NCBI GenBank assembly: GCA_018056685.1 | Contig: JAGPFC010000012.1 | Location: 1 to 64,000, forward strand | DNA: 64,000 bases | DNA from: Smithella sp. | GTDB lineage: Bacteria; Desulfobacterota; Syntrophia; Syntrophales; Smithellaceae | Reading direction: 5' to 3' | In this document: piece after piece, positions 26,893 to 34,593 of the stretch | Numbering within the stretch: the first letter of the stretch is position 1 | Layout of the letters: every line of letters begins with the position of its first letter | Program-made: the position numbers and the translations under genes | Notes under the pieces: generated by a model | What the model was told of the DNA's origin: nothing | Databases searched by the model: none | What the model saw: the letters and a program-made list of their open reading frames with translations, nothing else

Positions 26893-28590
26893 ATGTTAAG
26901 CATCAGACAAATAGGTGTGCTCGGCCGGACGTACCGGAATTTCAGCCGCTATCGCCAGATTCTGTCCATCCTTTTCCGGTATGGATTTGATGATCTTGTG
27001 GAAAGACTGAAGATCGATCAGTACATCGAGATCGGTCTTCAGATGATTTCCCGTCACAAACGTGAGAATGTCGAAAAATTGAGCCGGGCGGAGCGTATCC
27101 GTCTGCTCTTTGAAGAACTGGGGCCCACCTTTATTAAATTTGCCCAGATCCTTTCCACGCGGCCGGATATTATACCCGCGGATGTCATCAAGGAACTGGA
27201 AAAACTTCAGGATGACGTGCCGCCTTTTTCCTTTGCTGAAGTCAGTGAAATTATTGAAAACGAACTGGGCGACAGCATCGATAATATTTTCTCATCCTTT
27301 GATGAAATGCCCCTGGCATCCGCTTCCATCGCTCAGGTTCACAAAGCGGTACTCTACGACGGTGACGTTGTTGCCGTTAAAATTCAGAGACCCGGACTTG
27401 GAAAAATCATTGAAATAGATCTCGAGATCATGCTGCATCTGGCCACCCTGATGGAAAAGAATATCGAAGAGATTTCCTTTCAGAAGCCCACCCGGATCAT
27501 TGAAGAATTCGCGCGCACCCTTGAACGCGAGCTTGATTTCAGCACGGAGGCGGTCAACATGGAACGCGTGTCCGCCCAGTTTCTGAACGACCGGACCGTT
27601 TATATTCCAAGGGTTTATTCCGATTACTCGACAGCCCGCGTTCTGACCATGGAGCATATTGAAGGTATCAAAGTCACCGAAAAAGAGAAGTTGGAAGCCG
27701 CCGGACTGGATCCAAAAATCATTACCGCCCGCGGCGCCGATTTTGTCATGAAACAGGTCTTTGAATTCGGTTTCTTTCATGCTGATCCTCATCCGGGAAA
27801 TGTCTTTGTCCTGCCCGATAATGTGATCTGCCCCATTGATTTCGGCATGACCGGTAGCGTGGACAAAAAGCGACGGGCGCTTTTCGTGGATATCTTGGAA
27901 ACGCTGGCGCGAAAAGATCCTGAACGGTGCGCGCGGCTCATGCTGGAACTGGGCGAATATGACGAAGAGCCCGATATCCGGGTATTTGAAAAAGAGATTG
28001 AAGATTTCATGGGCAAACATCTCTTCAAATCCCTGAAAGATATCGATCTGGCACGCTTAATTCAGGATTTGCTGGACATCGCCACCAACAATAAAATCAG
28101 AATCCCTCCGGTTATTTTTTTAATGATCAAGGCCTTTGCCGCCATGGAAGGCATCGCCCGCCTGCTGGATCCCGGCTTCGATATGATTGCCTATGCTGAG
28201 CCGTTTGTGAAAAAGGCAAAACTGGCGCGCTATCATCCGAAACGGCTTGCTGAAGACTTATTTATTGCCGTTTCCGATTCCATGAATGTTTTAAAGGCGC
28301 TACCCGCTGAATGGCTTCAACTCACCCGTCTCATCCGGCAGAATAAATTCATCATGAATATGGAAGTACAGGGCTTTCAAAATTTTATGAAAACCCTCGA
28401 CCAGTTGAGTAACCGCCTTTCTTTTTCCATCATTATTGCTGCCCTGATCGTCGGCTCCGCACTGCTTCTGGCGTTCAGTACGCCGCCGCTGATCTACGGT
28501 TTTTCTCTGGTTGGGATGCTGGGATTTTGTGCAGCCGCTTTTCTGGGCGTCTGGCTTCTTATCGCCATACTGAAAAAAGGAATGCTTTGA
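26893..28590 (+). CDS. ubiB: UbiB/ABC1 family atypical kinase
   Basis: A 565-residue protein with the ABC1 kinase-like fold and two C-terminal helices (about 500-555) that anchor it in the membrane; family members affect quinone lipid synthesis. Visible are GPTFIKFAQILSTRPDIIP near residue 76, the VAVKIQRPG lysine strand, ELDFSTEA, DPHPGN near 297 and the metal site CPIDFGMTG. The hallmark KxGQ reads KFAQ here, Gly to Ala. Start ATG 26893 has GAAGGATG upstream. An amphi-Trp gene follows by 15 bases. True ubiquinone may be absent, so menaquinone-linked work is a guess. Confidence 0.92.
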   Translation: MLSIRQIGVLGRTYRNFSRYRQILSILFRYGFDDLVERLKIDQYIEIGLQMISRHKRENVEKLSRAERIRLLFEELGPTFIKFAQILSTRPDIIPADVIKELEKLQDDVPPFSFAEVSEIIENELGDSIDNIFSSFDEMPLASASIAQVHKAVLYDGDVVAVKIQRPGLGKIIEIDLEIMLHLATLMEKNIEEISFQKPTRIIEEFARTLERELDFSTEAVNMERVSAQFLNDRTVYIPRVYSDYSTARVLTMEHIEGIKVTEKEKLEAAGLDPKIITARGADFVMKQVFEFGFFHADPHPGNVFVLPDNVICPIDFGMTGSVDKKRRALFVDILETLARKDPERCARLMLELGEYDEEPDIRVFEKEIEDFMGKHLFKSLKDIDLARLIQDLLDIATNNKIRIPPVIFLMIKAFAAMEGIARLLDPGFDMIAYAEPFVKKAKLARYHPKRLAEDLFIAVSDSMNVLKALPAEWLQLTRLIRQNKFIMNMEVQGFQNFMKTLDQLSNRLSFSIIIAALIVGSALLLAFSTPPLIYGFSLVGMLGFCAAAFLGVWLLIAILKKGML

Positions 28591-28605
28591 TGGAAAGGAG
28601 ACACT

Positions 28606-28860
28606 ATGCGTAAAAAGCAAGAGAAAGACATTGAGAAAAACTATACGACCGGCGAGTTTGTCGCCAAACTGAGGCGTCTGGCGGACGCGCTGGAATCGGG
28701 CAGACAGTTTAATATCCAGATTGCCGGCGAAAGAATATATGTTCCGGCTAACGCTCAATTCAATGTTGAGCACGAAAGGGAAGGGGGCAGCGAAGAAATC
28801 GAATTTCAGATTAAATGGACAAATGAGAAGATCAAGACGAGATCTTCCCGGAAAAAATAA
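28606..28860 (+). CDS. Amphi-Trp domain protein
   Basis: An 84-residue cytoplasmic protein carrying the amphi-Trp domain: EFVAKLRRLADALESG helix, then QIAGERIYVPANAQFNVEHER and terminal EIEFQIKWTN with the conserved Trp. The family is small and its role is unknown; genes are often isolated or next to stress genes. A GGAG site precedes ATG and the gene is 15 bases after ubiB, so it is probably cotranscribed. Confidence 0.9.
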   Translation: MRKKQEKDIEKNYTTGEFVAKLRRLADALESGRQFNIQIAGERIYVPANAQFNVEHEREGGSEEIEFQIKWTNEKIKTRSSRKK

Positions 28861-28930
28861 TGTTTGACTCGCAATCCGTGTCAAACAGGCAATGAAAAAT
28901 TAATCTGTTGTTTAATGAAGGGGGATAGTT

Positions 28931-29383
28931 ATGAAGAAGTTAACGTTGTTTTTTTCTTTGTGCCTGCTGCTGCTCTGTCTGCTGGCGAGCTGCGGCAAAA
29001 GTTCGACGGACTGGGTCAAGTATAAAACAGATCACGATGGAAATGTGTATTCCTATGATCAGAAGAGCCTGAAAAAAGATGCCGCGAATAATACGATGGA
29101 GGTATGGGGAAAAGAAACCTATTCCGATACAGGCAGAACGGTTGAATTACAATCCCGGATTAAAGACGGGTTGTCGGTTGACCGGTATGAAAATCTGGCA
29201 GAGAAGGTTTGTCTCTATGTGATAGACTGCCAGCGGCAAAAATTCAAAATATTATCCATCAACCACTATGATAAAGACGGCAAAGTCTTGTTAACCACCG
29301 CCAATACCAGGGAAGAAAAATTGTTTGATATCGCCGGTGGTTCAACGATGGATGCTCTGAAAAATGAAGTCTGTGCCAAATGA
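28931..29383 (+). CDS. Lipoprotein resembling surface-adhesin protein E domain
   Basis: A 150-residue protein with a clear lipoprotein signal: hydrophobic residues 5-19 then LLASC (Cys 21). The mature part is a small beta domain starting DWVKYKTDHDGNVYSYDQKSLKK and containing CLYVIDCQRQKFKILSINHYD, the pattern of short surface-adhesin protein E-like domains in Gram-negative lipoproteins (pattern-level match). Two Cys there may form a disulfide. GAAGGGGG precedes ATG. Its own terminator follows. Confidence 0.75.
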   Translation: MKKLTLFFSLCLLLLCLLASCGKSSTDWVKYKTDHDGNVYSYDQKSLKKDAANNTMEVWGKETYSDTGRTVELQSRIKDGLSVDRYENLAEKVCLYVIDCQRQKFKILSINHYDKDGKVLLTTANTREEKLFDIAGGSTMDALKNEVCAK

Positions 29384-29395
29384 TGAATGGAAGTA

Positions 29396-29428
29396 AAAAA
29401 AGGCAGTGTCAGATCGGCACTGCCTTTT
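29396..29428 (+). terminator. Rho-independent terminator
   Basis: GGCAGTG (29402-29408) / CACTGCC (29418-29424), A-run before, TTTT after; bidirectional in form, between convergent genes ending at 29383 and 29451. Confidence 0.8.
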
Positions 29429-29450
29429 GCCCGTTTTAAGGTCCGGACAC

Positions 29451-29897
29451 CTAGTGCCGGACGAGCAGAACGGGACTCTTCGCTTCTTCCATGACTTTTT
29501 CAGAAATCTGGCCCATAAGCCGCTTCATGATTCCCGTACGTCCCTGCGATGGCATAACAATGAGATCGACGCCTTTTTCTTCCTGTTCTTTGAGTATTTC
29601 CTCTGCCGGTTCACCTTCTCTGATGTCACTGATCACTTCAATCTCCTGAAATTCGGGAAATTTTTTCAGTTCTTTCTGCATCATCTCTCTTGCTTTCAGC
29701 AATTCGTTATCTTCGGCCTGTTTGAGTGTCGAGGTGTCCAGACAATAATCTGCGGCGCACTGAGTGACCGGATAGGCGACGTGCAGCAAGTAAACTTTAG
29801 CATTATACTGCTTTGCCAGTTCCAGGGCCTGCTTCAATGCTTCATCCGAGTAATCGGAAAAGTCTGTTGGCACGAGAATTCTTTTTGGTGCAAACAT
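29451..29897 (-). CDS. Universal stress protein UspA family
   Basis: A 148-residue single-domain protein. The N-terminus KRILVPTDFSDYSDEALKQAL and the ATP-loop GRTG-x9-S (GRTGIMKRLMGQIS near residue 118) mark an ATP-binding type UspA; the C-terminus ends in SPVLLVRH. Such proteins are dimers in the cytoplasm that accumulate on growth arrest. It stands alone, divergent from lepB. A candidate promoter (TTGATT, 17 bases, TAATTT on the minus strand, 30042-30014) lies upstream. Confidence 0.93.
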   Translation of the reverse strand: MFAPKRILVPTDFSDYSDEALKQALELAKQYNAKVYLLHVAYPVTQCAADYCLDTSTLKQAEDNELLKAREMMQKELKKFPEFQEIEVISDIREGEPAEEILKEQEEKGVDLIVMPSQGRTGIMKRLMGQISEKVMEEAKSPVLLVRH

Positions 29898-30216
29898 GAT
29901 GATCCCCCCTTTCGTGTATGATCACCAGCGTTAAAATAGTTGACTTACACCAACCCTCTTCATCATGATCATTTGATCCCTACCACCTCCTTTTGTTGCA
30001 GACCATTTTCTATAAATTAGTTACCGGAAACGAAAAAATCAATATGTCTGTGGGGTTCGATAAAACGGTTATGATGGTCAATTTTTTTACATCATCAATA
30101 GAACAGACTGTTATTATTCATTAAATTCTCCCGGCTTGATAACTTGACCTAAATAAGATAGTGAAAATCAAAACAGGATGGATAAAACAATATTTTTTAT
30201 TTAACCGGGAAATGAG
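29898..30216. other. AT-rich divergent intergenic region (uspA / lepB)
   Basis: No gene is supported in these 319 bases. On the minus strand it holds the candidate uspA promoter (30014-30042) and an AAAGGAGGT sequence (near 29987) before a 13-codon open frame that is probably chance. For lepB no convincing -35/-10 pair was found. Confidence 0.5.
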
Positions 30217-30714
30217 ATGTCTGATAACCTCATAAAAAAATTCTTCTTCCCCGAAATAACGGGACGTTACGTGCTCCGTGTTGTTTGCGTGGCCGCGGCG
30301 GCCTTGATTATTTTTAAATATGTGTTCATACCGTTTCGTATACAGGGAGAGAGCATGGCGCCGACGTATGTCACCGGTTCATTCAATTTTTGTTTTACTT
30401 TGCGCTATCTGTTTACCGGGCCGAAGCCGCCGGATGTTGTGACGATACGGATGGCGGGACAAAAGATTATGCTGCTGAAACGTGTTGTGGCTACCGAAGG
30501 CCAGACCGTTGAATTTAGAGAAGGCGATCTTTTTGTGAACGGCAATAAAGTGTTTGAACCTTATGTGTCGGGTAAAAGTGACTGGACTCTTCCACCGGTC
30601 ACGGTGAAGCCCGGACATGTTTATGTGGTGGGGGACAACCGCAGTGTGCCAGCCGAGCGGCATGCTTTCGGCCAGACACCTGTCCATCGAATTGCAGGAG
30701 CACCATTATGGTAA
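30217..30714 (+). CDS. lepB: Signal peptidase I
   Basis: Membrane-bound Ser-Lys protease that removes signal peptides on the periplasmic side. The 165-residue form has one N-terminal helix (about 20-40), the Ser motif GESMAPT (Ser about 46), the Lys motif MLLKRVVATEG (Lys about 88) and the VVGDNR box near 140. It is shorter than E. coli LepB and resembles compact Gram-positive-style forms. It overlaps the next ORF by seven bases. Given the many lipoproteins here, it may not be the only signal peptidase. Confidence 0.92.
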   Translation: MSDNLIKKFFFPEITGRYVLRVVCVAAAALIIFKYVFIPFRIQGESMAPTYVTGSFNFCFTLRYLFTGPKPPDVVTIRMAGQKIMLLKRVVATEGQTVEFREGDLFVNGNKVFEPYVSGKSDWTLPPVTVKPGHVYVVGDNRSVPAERHAFGQTPVHRIAGAPLW

Positions 30715-31208
30715 CAAAAAAATATCTGGCAGTCGGACTAATCATTGTCGCGGTTGTCGCGGCGTTTTTGTTTTTCTTTGTTGATTGGGAAGCCAGAGCT
30801 GTAAAAAAACATCTACAATCTCTGGCCAAAGAAATGGTCTGGTCTCCGGGGGAAAGCCAGATTACAGCGGTAACCCGCGTCAAGAGCGTGCAGGATAAAA
30901 TCGCGGAGATCTGTCAGGTCAACATTCCCGGCTATAAAATTTCACAAACCGTCTCCAAAAATGATGTGCCGACTTATCTGACGATGGCGAAGAACTACTA
31001 TAAAGATTTTTCTGTAAAATTTGAAGATTTGAAAGTGGAATCTGTTCAACTGCCGCAGGCACAAGCCGTAACCACAGCACATGTTAAGGCTACCGGTATT
31101 GACGGGGTAAGAAAAGACGAGGTACTGGTCATAGAATTCAACCTCCAGAAAGTCGATCAAAAATGGCAGATAACAGCAGCCAGAGAGGTCGAGGTTCTGG
31201 AGAAGTAG
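30708..31208 (+). CDS. Membrane-anchored NTF2-like hypothetical protein
   Basis: A 166-residue protein with one N-terminal membrane anchor (residues 5-24, LAVGLIIVAVVAAFLFFFVDW) and a soluble periplasmic part with helix-plus-beta pattern like NTF2-like domains (LAKEMVWSPGESQITAVTRV, VTTAHVKATG, WQITAAREVEVLE). Unrecognised family. Start ATG overlaps the lepB stop, so translation is coupled and a role linked to export is possible. Confidence 0.7.
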   Translation: MVTKKYLAVGLIIVAVVAAFLFFFVDWEARAVKKHLQSLAKEMVWSPGESQITAVTRVKSVQDKIAEICQVNIPGYKISQTVSKNDVPTYLTMAKNYYKDFSVKFEDLKVESVQLPQAQAVTTAHVKATGIDGVRKDEVLVIEFNLQKVDQKWQITAAREVEVLEK

Positions 31209-31296
31209 AGACATATCTTGGTCAAGCGATTCCAGGCTCAATAATATGTCTGAAAATATGATCTGTGAAAGGTTTCGCAGGTTATCCCGGAATTCT

Positions 31297-31587
31297 TTAT
31301 CCTATGATGTTAAAACCTACCTTGTAGATCTGGTCTTCCAGCTTTTTGATCCAGGATACTTTAGCTTTGACTTTGGGAAGTGAAGAACTTTCCCAGAATA
31401 CTTCCTGTCCCTGTTTAAAATTTAATTCACCGACAAAAACCGCGCAACATCCGTTGAAGCTTTCGTTCTGATTAAGGCCGATGCGCTGTCCGGTCTTGCT
31501 GGAACTTTCATCAAGATAAGAAATAGTAACGAACTCATTGACCTCGGCAGGGTAACGGATGTATTTTCTTTTATCAAAATTGTCCAT
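31297..31587 (-). CDS. PilZ-like domain protein
   Basis: A 96-residue protein with an N-terminal RKYIR box and the NxSxxG box as NESFNGC near residue 45, the two elements of c-di-GMP-binding PilZ domains; it ends VSWIKKLEDQIYKVGFNIIG, typical of the domain. Activity on c-di-GMP fits the two HD-GYP genes elsewhere in the window. ATG 31587 has AGAGGG upstream; an in-frame TTG is at 31614. It is alone, facing lepB's partner gene. Confidence 0.72.
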   Translation of the reverse strand: MDNFDKRKYIRYPAEVNEFVTISYLDESSSKTGQRIGLNQNESFNGCCAVFVGELNFKQGQEVFWESSSLPKVKAKVSWIKKLEDQIYKVGFNIIG

Positions 31588-32062
31588 TAAGTAGTCCCTC
31601 TCATTTTTTTCCAAATTAACATTAATAAAAAATTAAGTTTAAATACGAATTCGGTTTTGCTCTTTCCCGGGCTTGCCGCTGTTCACATTTTTTCTTGGGA
31701 ACTGTTTGAAATTTCTCTTGTTTTAAATGTAGCATAAAAATTATAAATTGAAAAGTAAGGATTTTATTGAGTTAGTATCTTAATATTCATAAGTTATTTC
31801 TTACGGGCCGATAGCACCGGGGGATGAGTAACCCGGATCTGGTATAATTAAATCTGAACATTTCATTAAACGGTTTGAACATTTCATTACAAAAAAAATA
31901 AAATTATCATTTTGGGCAGGATGTCCACCAGATAAATACTATTAGAATATCTTAATATTTCAACGAGATAATGAATAAATTAATTTTTGACGATAATTTG
32001 GCACGTTCTTTTCATTATATAAAGACAAATGAAACAAATTACCTGCAAGGAGGTAACAGATC
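31588..32062. other. AT-rich regulatory gap before 32063
   Basis: 475 bases without a gene. Contents seen: a hairpin CCGGG/CCCGG (31817-31836), TATAAT at 31843-31848, the tandem repeat described separately, a 12-base direct repeat TATCTTAATATT (31776-31787 and 31948-31959), and near-consensus sigma-54 TGGCACG (31999-32005; its -12 element TTTCA is imperfect). Confidence 0.45.
31843..31889 (+). promoter_or_regulatory. -10 box with two tandem operator-like repeats
   Basis: TATAAT (31843-31848) is followed by TGAACATTTCATTA twice (31855-31868 and 31876-31889), 21 bases apart, i.e. two helical turns, as for a regulator binding one DNA face. It lies 170 bases before the small membrane gene at 32063. 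Confidence 0.45.
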
Positions 32063-32338
32063 ATGAAAAAGACACTAGCAACAACAATCGTAACGGCGGC
32101 AGTTATTTTTTTGACGGCAACTTTCGGATTTGCAGAATATGCGGCAGCAGGAACGGCCAACTTTCCGTTCTTTCAGTTGGGATGCCTGATCGTTGGCGGA
32201 TTAATCATGGTTTCATTAAAACGCAAATATGAGAAAATGTATGTGGGTGAGGTTGTCGGGATATTTGCTCTGTACACCGTCCTGATGGCGCTCTTCACCA
32301 ATCCGGTTATTGAAGCGGTAAAAACGATTGTCAGCTAA
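32063..32338 (+). CDS. Small membrane protein, unknown
   Basis: A 91-residue protein with a signal-like first helix (about 5-24, ending FGFA) and two further helices (about 36-52 and 62-80) separated by the basic stretch KRKYEKMY. No family recognised. AAGGAGGT lies eight bases before ATG, and a strong terminator follows, so it is a single-gene unit that is evidently regulated. Cytoplasmic-membrane or envelope stress roles are only guesses. Confidence 0.72.
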   Translation: MKKTLATTIVTAAVIFLTATFGFAEYAAAGTANFPFFQLGCLIVGGLIMVSLKRKYEKMYVGEVVGIFALYTVLMALFTNPVIEAVKTIVS

Positions 32339-32433
32339 TAAATATTCGAACTGAAACAGGAGAGGAATGAATCCCTGTGCAATGATAAAACAAACAATGA
32401 TCTGTTAAAATTAAACCCCTCCAAACCCCTTCC

Positions 32434-32474
32434 ATACCCCTCAAGGACTGCAGAACTTGAGGGGTATCTTTTTT
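32434..32474 (+). terminator. Rho-independent terminator
   Basis: Perfect 12-bp stem ATACCCCTCAAG / CTTGAGGGGTAT (32434-32445 / 32456-32467) with six T following. It ends the 32063 gene. Confidence 0.92.
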
Positions 32475-32481
32475 AGAAATA

Positions 32482-32856
32482 TTATTTTTTTGTTGTCTTT
32501 CCGGGGGCGGTTTTCTTTGCCGCCTTTTTAGGTGACGCGACCTTTGCTTTACGCACACCATCGAACTTACTGAGCTGCCATTCCAGTTTCTTTATCTTTT
32601 TATAAATTGCTTTTATCTTTTTGTCTTCATCCAGTCTTTTTCCGTTTTCAAGAACCGAATAGGCAATACCACCCAGTTCATTCATCTGATCTCTGATTTG
32701 TACATGAAGATTAAACATCTTATACTGTTTTTTTCCTTCTTCGGAAAGTTCATTCATCTTCAGGGATACGACATTCGCCCCCTGCATGACGGCGGCAATT
32801 CCTTCCTCCAGCCCTTTTTTGACATCTTTTTTAATTTTTCTGAAAAGTCCTTCCAT
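32482..32856 (-). CDS. Helical Lys/Ala-tailed protein, unknown
   Basis: A 124-residue, highly charged, mainly helical protein: residues 1-95 look like an extended coiled coil (IKKDVKKGLEEGIAAVMQG, ELSEEGKKQYKMFNLHVQI), and the last 20 are low-complexity Lys/Ala/Pro/Thr of the kind seen in histone-like or phasin tails. ATG 32856 has AGGAG six bases upstream and is preferred over a longer in-frame start. It follows yjbQ-like 32858 with overlap of stop and start. Confidence 0.68.
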   Translation of the reverse strand: MEGLFRKIKKDVKKGLEEGIAAVMQGANVVSLKMNELSEEGKKQYKMFNLHVQIRDQMNELGGIAYSVLENGKRLDEDKKIKAIYKKIKKLEWQLSKFDGVRKAKVASPKKAAKKTAPGKTTKK

Positions 32857-32857
32857 A

Positions 32858-33274
32858 TTAATCTCCTGTAATTTGTACAATGATTTTGCGACGTCTGCTC
32901 CGGTTATCAAAATCAATCAAAACAATCTGCTGCCATGTTCCCAGTGTCAGTTTTCCGCTGACCAGGGGAACAGAAAGTGAAGGCTTCATCAAAGCGGCGC
33001 GGATATGGGAAAATCCATTACCGTCTCCCCATCTCCGGTCATGCGCGTAAGGAATGTCTGACGGCGCAATCCTTTCGAGCGCATCCTGTAAGTCCTGTAA
33101 CACACCGGTTTCGTATTCAATGGTTGTAATGGCACCGGTTGAGCCGGGGATAAAAACGGTGACCAATCCATCGTGAACCGATGACTGATTGACAATAGAA
33201 AACACCTGCGGCGTGATATTGATCATGTCGCAAAAGCCTTTTGTATTCAATGCAATTGTTTCGGTAAAAACCAT
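32858..33274 (-). CDS. yjbQ: YjbQ/UPF0047 family protein
   Basis: A protein of the UPF0047 (YjbQ) family, about 138 residues from ATG 33274 (a longer TTG start at 33331 would add 19). Signatures: NTKGFCDMINITPQV, VFIPGSTGAITTIEYETG, and SGKLTLGTWQQIVLIDFD. E. coli YjbQ has been given a thiamine-phosphate-synthase-like side activity; the in vivo role is unclear. Its stop overlaps the start of 32856. Confidence 0.88.
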   Translation of the reverse strand: MVFTETIALNTKGFCDMINITPQVFSIVNQSSVHDGLVTVFIPGSTGAITTIEYETGVLQDLQDALERIAPSDIPYAHDRRWGDGNGFSHIRAALMKPSLSVPLVSGKLTLGTWQQIVLIDFDNRSRRRKIIVQITGD

Positions 33275-33503
33275 TAACGCACCATGCTTGTTTTGGTTTT
33301 GAACAATAAGAAAATCGTTCATCCGTGTCAATAAAAATAATGCGGCGTCCTGATGGCGGGAGCAGTTGCAAGCACCAGGCTGCCTAAAAAAACAAGAGAA
33401 TTGTTCCGATATTTGTAGTATTAAGATTACAACAGCTAAAGCAGCCGGTTTATTTCAGGAGGCTGCCGTTGAATGCAAATTTGTCAGTGAGGCAAGTGAA
33501 GTA

Positions 33504-33953
33504 ATGGCCGACGTTCCCTATAATATGAAGATTTTCAATCGGGTGGCGTTACGTATTTTTTCTCGGCTTTATGAGGCCTTTCCAATGCCGATTGAAATTA
33601 TTCCGCGATCAATGAGCGCGGAAATTCTTGCTGCTGATGCCTCAACCGATGAATCATTGAATTCCATATCGATCGCGGATAACACCCTGCGCTGGCTGGA
33701 ATCTGAAGGATTCTTGAGGCATTCAAGTTCCAGTTTTGAAAGTGGAATTTTCTATCAGGTTCAACTGACGTTAAAAGGGCTTACCGTTTTGAATTCTGTG
33801 CCGTTTACGTCAACCCAAGTTGATGTGCCGGAATCTATGATGACAAAAATCAGAAAAGTTCTATCAGTAGGAAATGATGAGGCCGAAGATGATCCTGCCG
33901 GATTTGTAATGGAGGAGCTGTTAGCAGTGGCCCAAAATAAAGAGAGACGATGA
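33504..33953 (+). CDS. Winged-helix-like hypothetical protein
   Basis: About 149 residues (ATG 33504; an open frame reaches 33366 but has no ribosome site). Residues 55-110 show a helix-turn-wing pattern: NTLRWLESEGFLRH then the strand FYQVQLTLKGLTVLNSV. It may bind DNA or another protein. Its TGA overlaps the next ATG (ATGA), so it is coupled to the Insig-like membrane gene, a possible regulator-sensor pair. Confidence 0.6.
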   Translation: MADVPYNMKIFNRVALRIFSRLYEAFPMPIEIIPRSMSAEILAADASTDESLNSISIADNTLRWLESEGFLRHSSSSFESGIFYQVQLTLKGLTVLNSVPFTSTQVDVPESMMTKIRKVLSVGNDEAEDDPAGFVMEELLAVAQNKERR

Positions 33954-34537
33954 TCATGAGTAATCACCGTTATGGCGGCATTATTATTCTGGCTTTGTTC
34001 GGGGCGGCTGTTGCTACTTTCTGCGATGGTGTTCATGTCTATACGCAGACGCTTTCCTACACACATCCATTCTGGTTTGGTCAGCCCTGGTGGGTTTATC
34101 CGAATTTTACCCTGGCTTTTATTTTCATGGCGTTTGTTTATTCCTTGATCATCAGGCGTGTGCCCGCCGGTGTGACCACGCAAAAGAGTGTTTCACCGGG
34201 AAGCGTCCATGCGTTGACGGAATCGGTTGTCATGTTCATGCTGGTTTATCTGTTGAGCGGTTTTGGTAATAATGTCCCTGTTTTCTTATCGGTAATTTTC
34301 TACGGGACTTTCGGGTTACGCTGGTTTTTTACATACGACAGAACGTGGTTACTGCTTATTGCAACTGTGATGGCCATCGGCGGCATGTTCGCGGAGGGGT
34401 TGTTCGCGGCCGTCGGACTGATGCAATACCGTCATGCGGAAGTTTTCTATGTGCCGTTTTGGCTGGGCGGTTTGTATGTGCATGGCGCATTTGCGCTTCG
34501 CGAGGGAATGCGTTTTTTTGTTTATCAGGGAAAGTAA
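33950..34537 (+). CDS. Insig-like six-helix membrane protein
   Basis: A 195-residue protein of about six hydrophobic helices. Key segments match in order those of Insig proteins: WWVYPNF near residue 45 (Insig WWVPP), SVIFYGTFGLRWFFTYDRT near 110 (LTLAALSLGLWWTFDRS in Insig), then FAAVGLMQYRHAEVFYVPFWL near 155 (GVYQYTSPDFLYIRSWLP). Insig proteins are sterol sensors in animals; a mycobacterial homologue binding diacylglycerol is known. That the match is homology is inference. TSPO was considered but its motifs were not seen. Confidence 0.6.
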   Translation: MIMSNHRYGGIIILALFGAAVATFCDGVHVYTQTLSYTHPFWFGQPWWVYPNFTLAFIFMAFVYSLIIRRVPAGVTTQKSVSPGSVHALTESVVMFMLVYLLSGFGNNVPVFLSVIFYGTFGLRWFFTYDRTWLLLIATVMAIGGMFAEGLFAAVGLMQYRHAEVFYVPFWLGGLYVHGAFALREGMRFFVYQGK

Positions 34538-34593
34538 ACGGGAATGGTTCTGATTTTTCTAGAGAGAAAAAAAGGATACGAAGGGAGGTATCA

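Noticed and set aside
27292..28020. 242-codon open frame antisense to ubiB
   Set aside because: Fully within ubiB whose motifs are intact; no start signal.
29931..29972. 13-codon leader peptide upstream of uspA
   Set aside because: The AGGAGG is too far from the ATG (about 13 bases) and there is no attenuator hairpin.
31804..31838. Riboswitch-like G/C-rich piece with CCGGG/CCCGG hairpin
   Set aside because: Compared with the GEMM (c-di-GMP) motif; the conserved core was not found, so only a plain hairpin is supported.
31999..32014. Sigma-54 promoter TGGCACG-N4-TTTCA
   Set aside because: The -12 GC is missing (TC), so it is mentioned only as part of the gap.
33950..34537. TSPO/MBR family assignment
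   Set aside because: Similar size and helix content, but TSPO-type Trp/Pro motifs were not found, while three Insig-like motifs appear in order.
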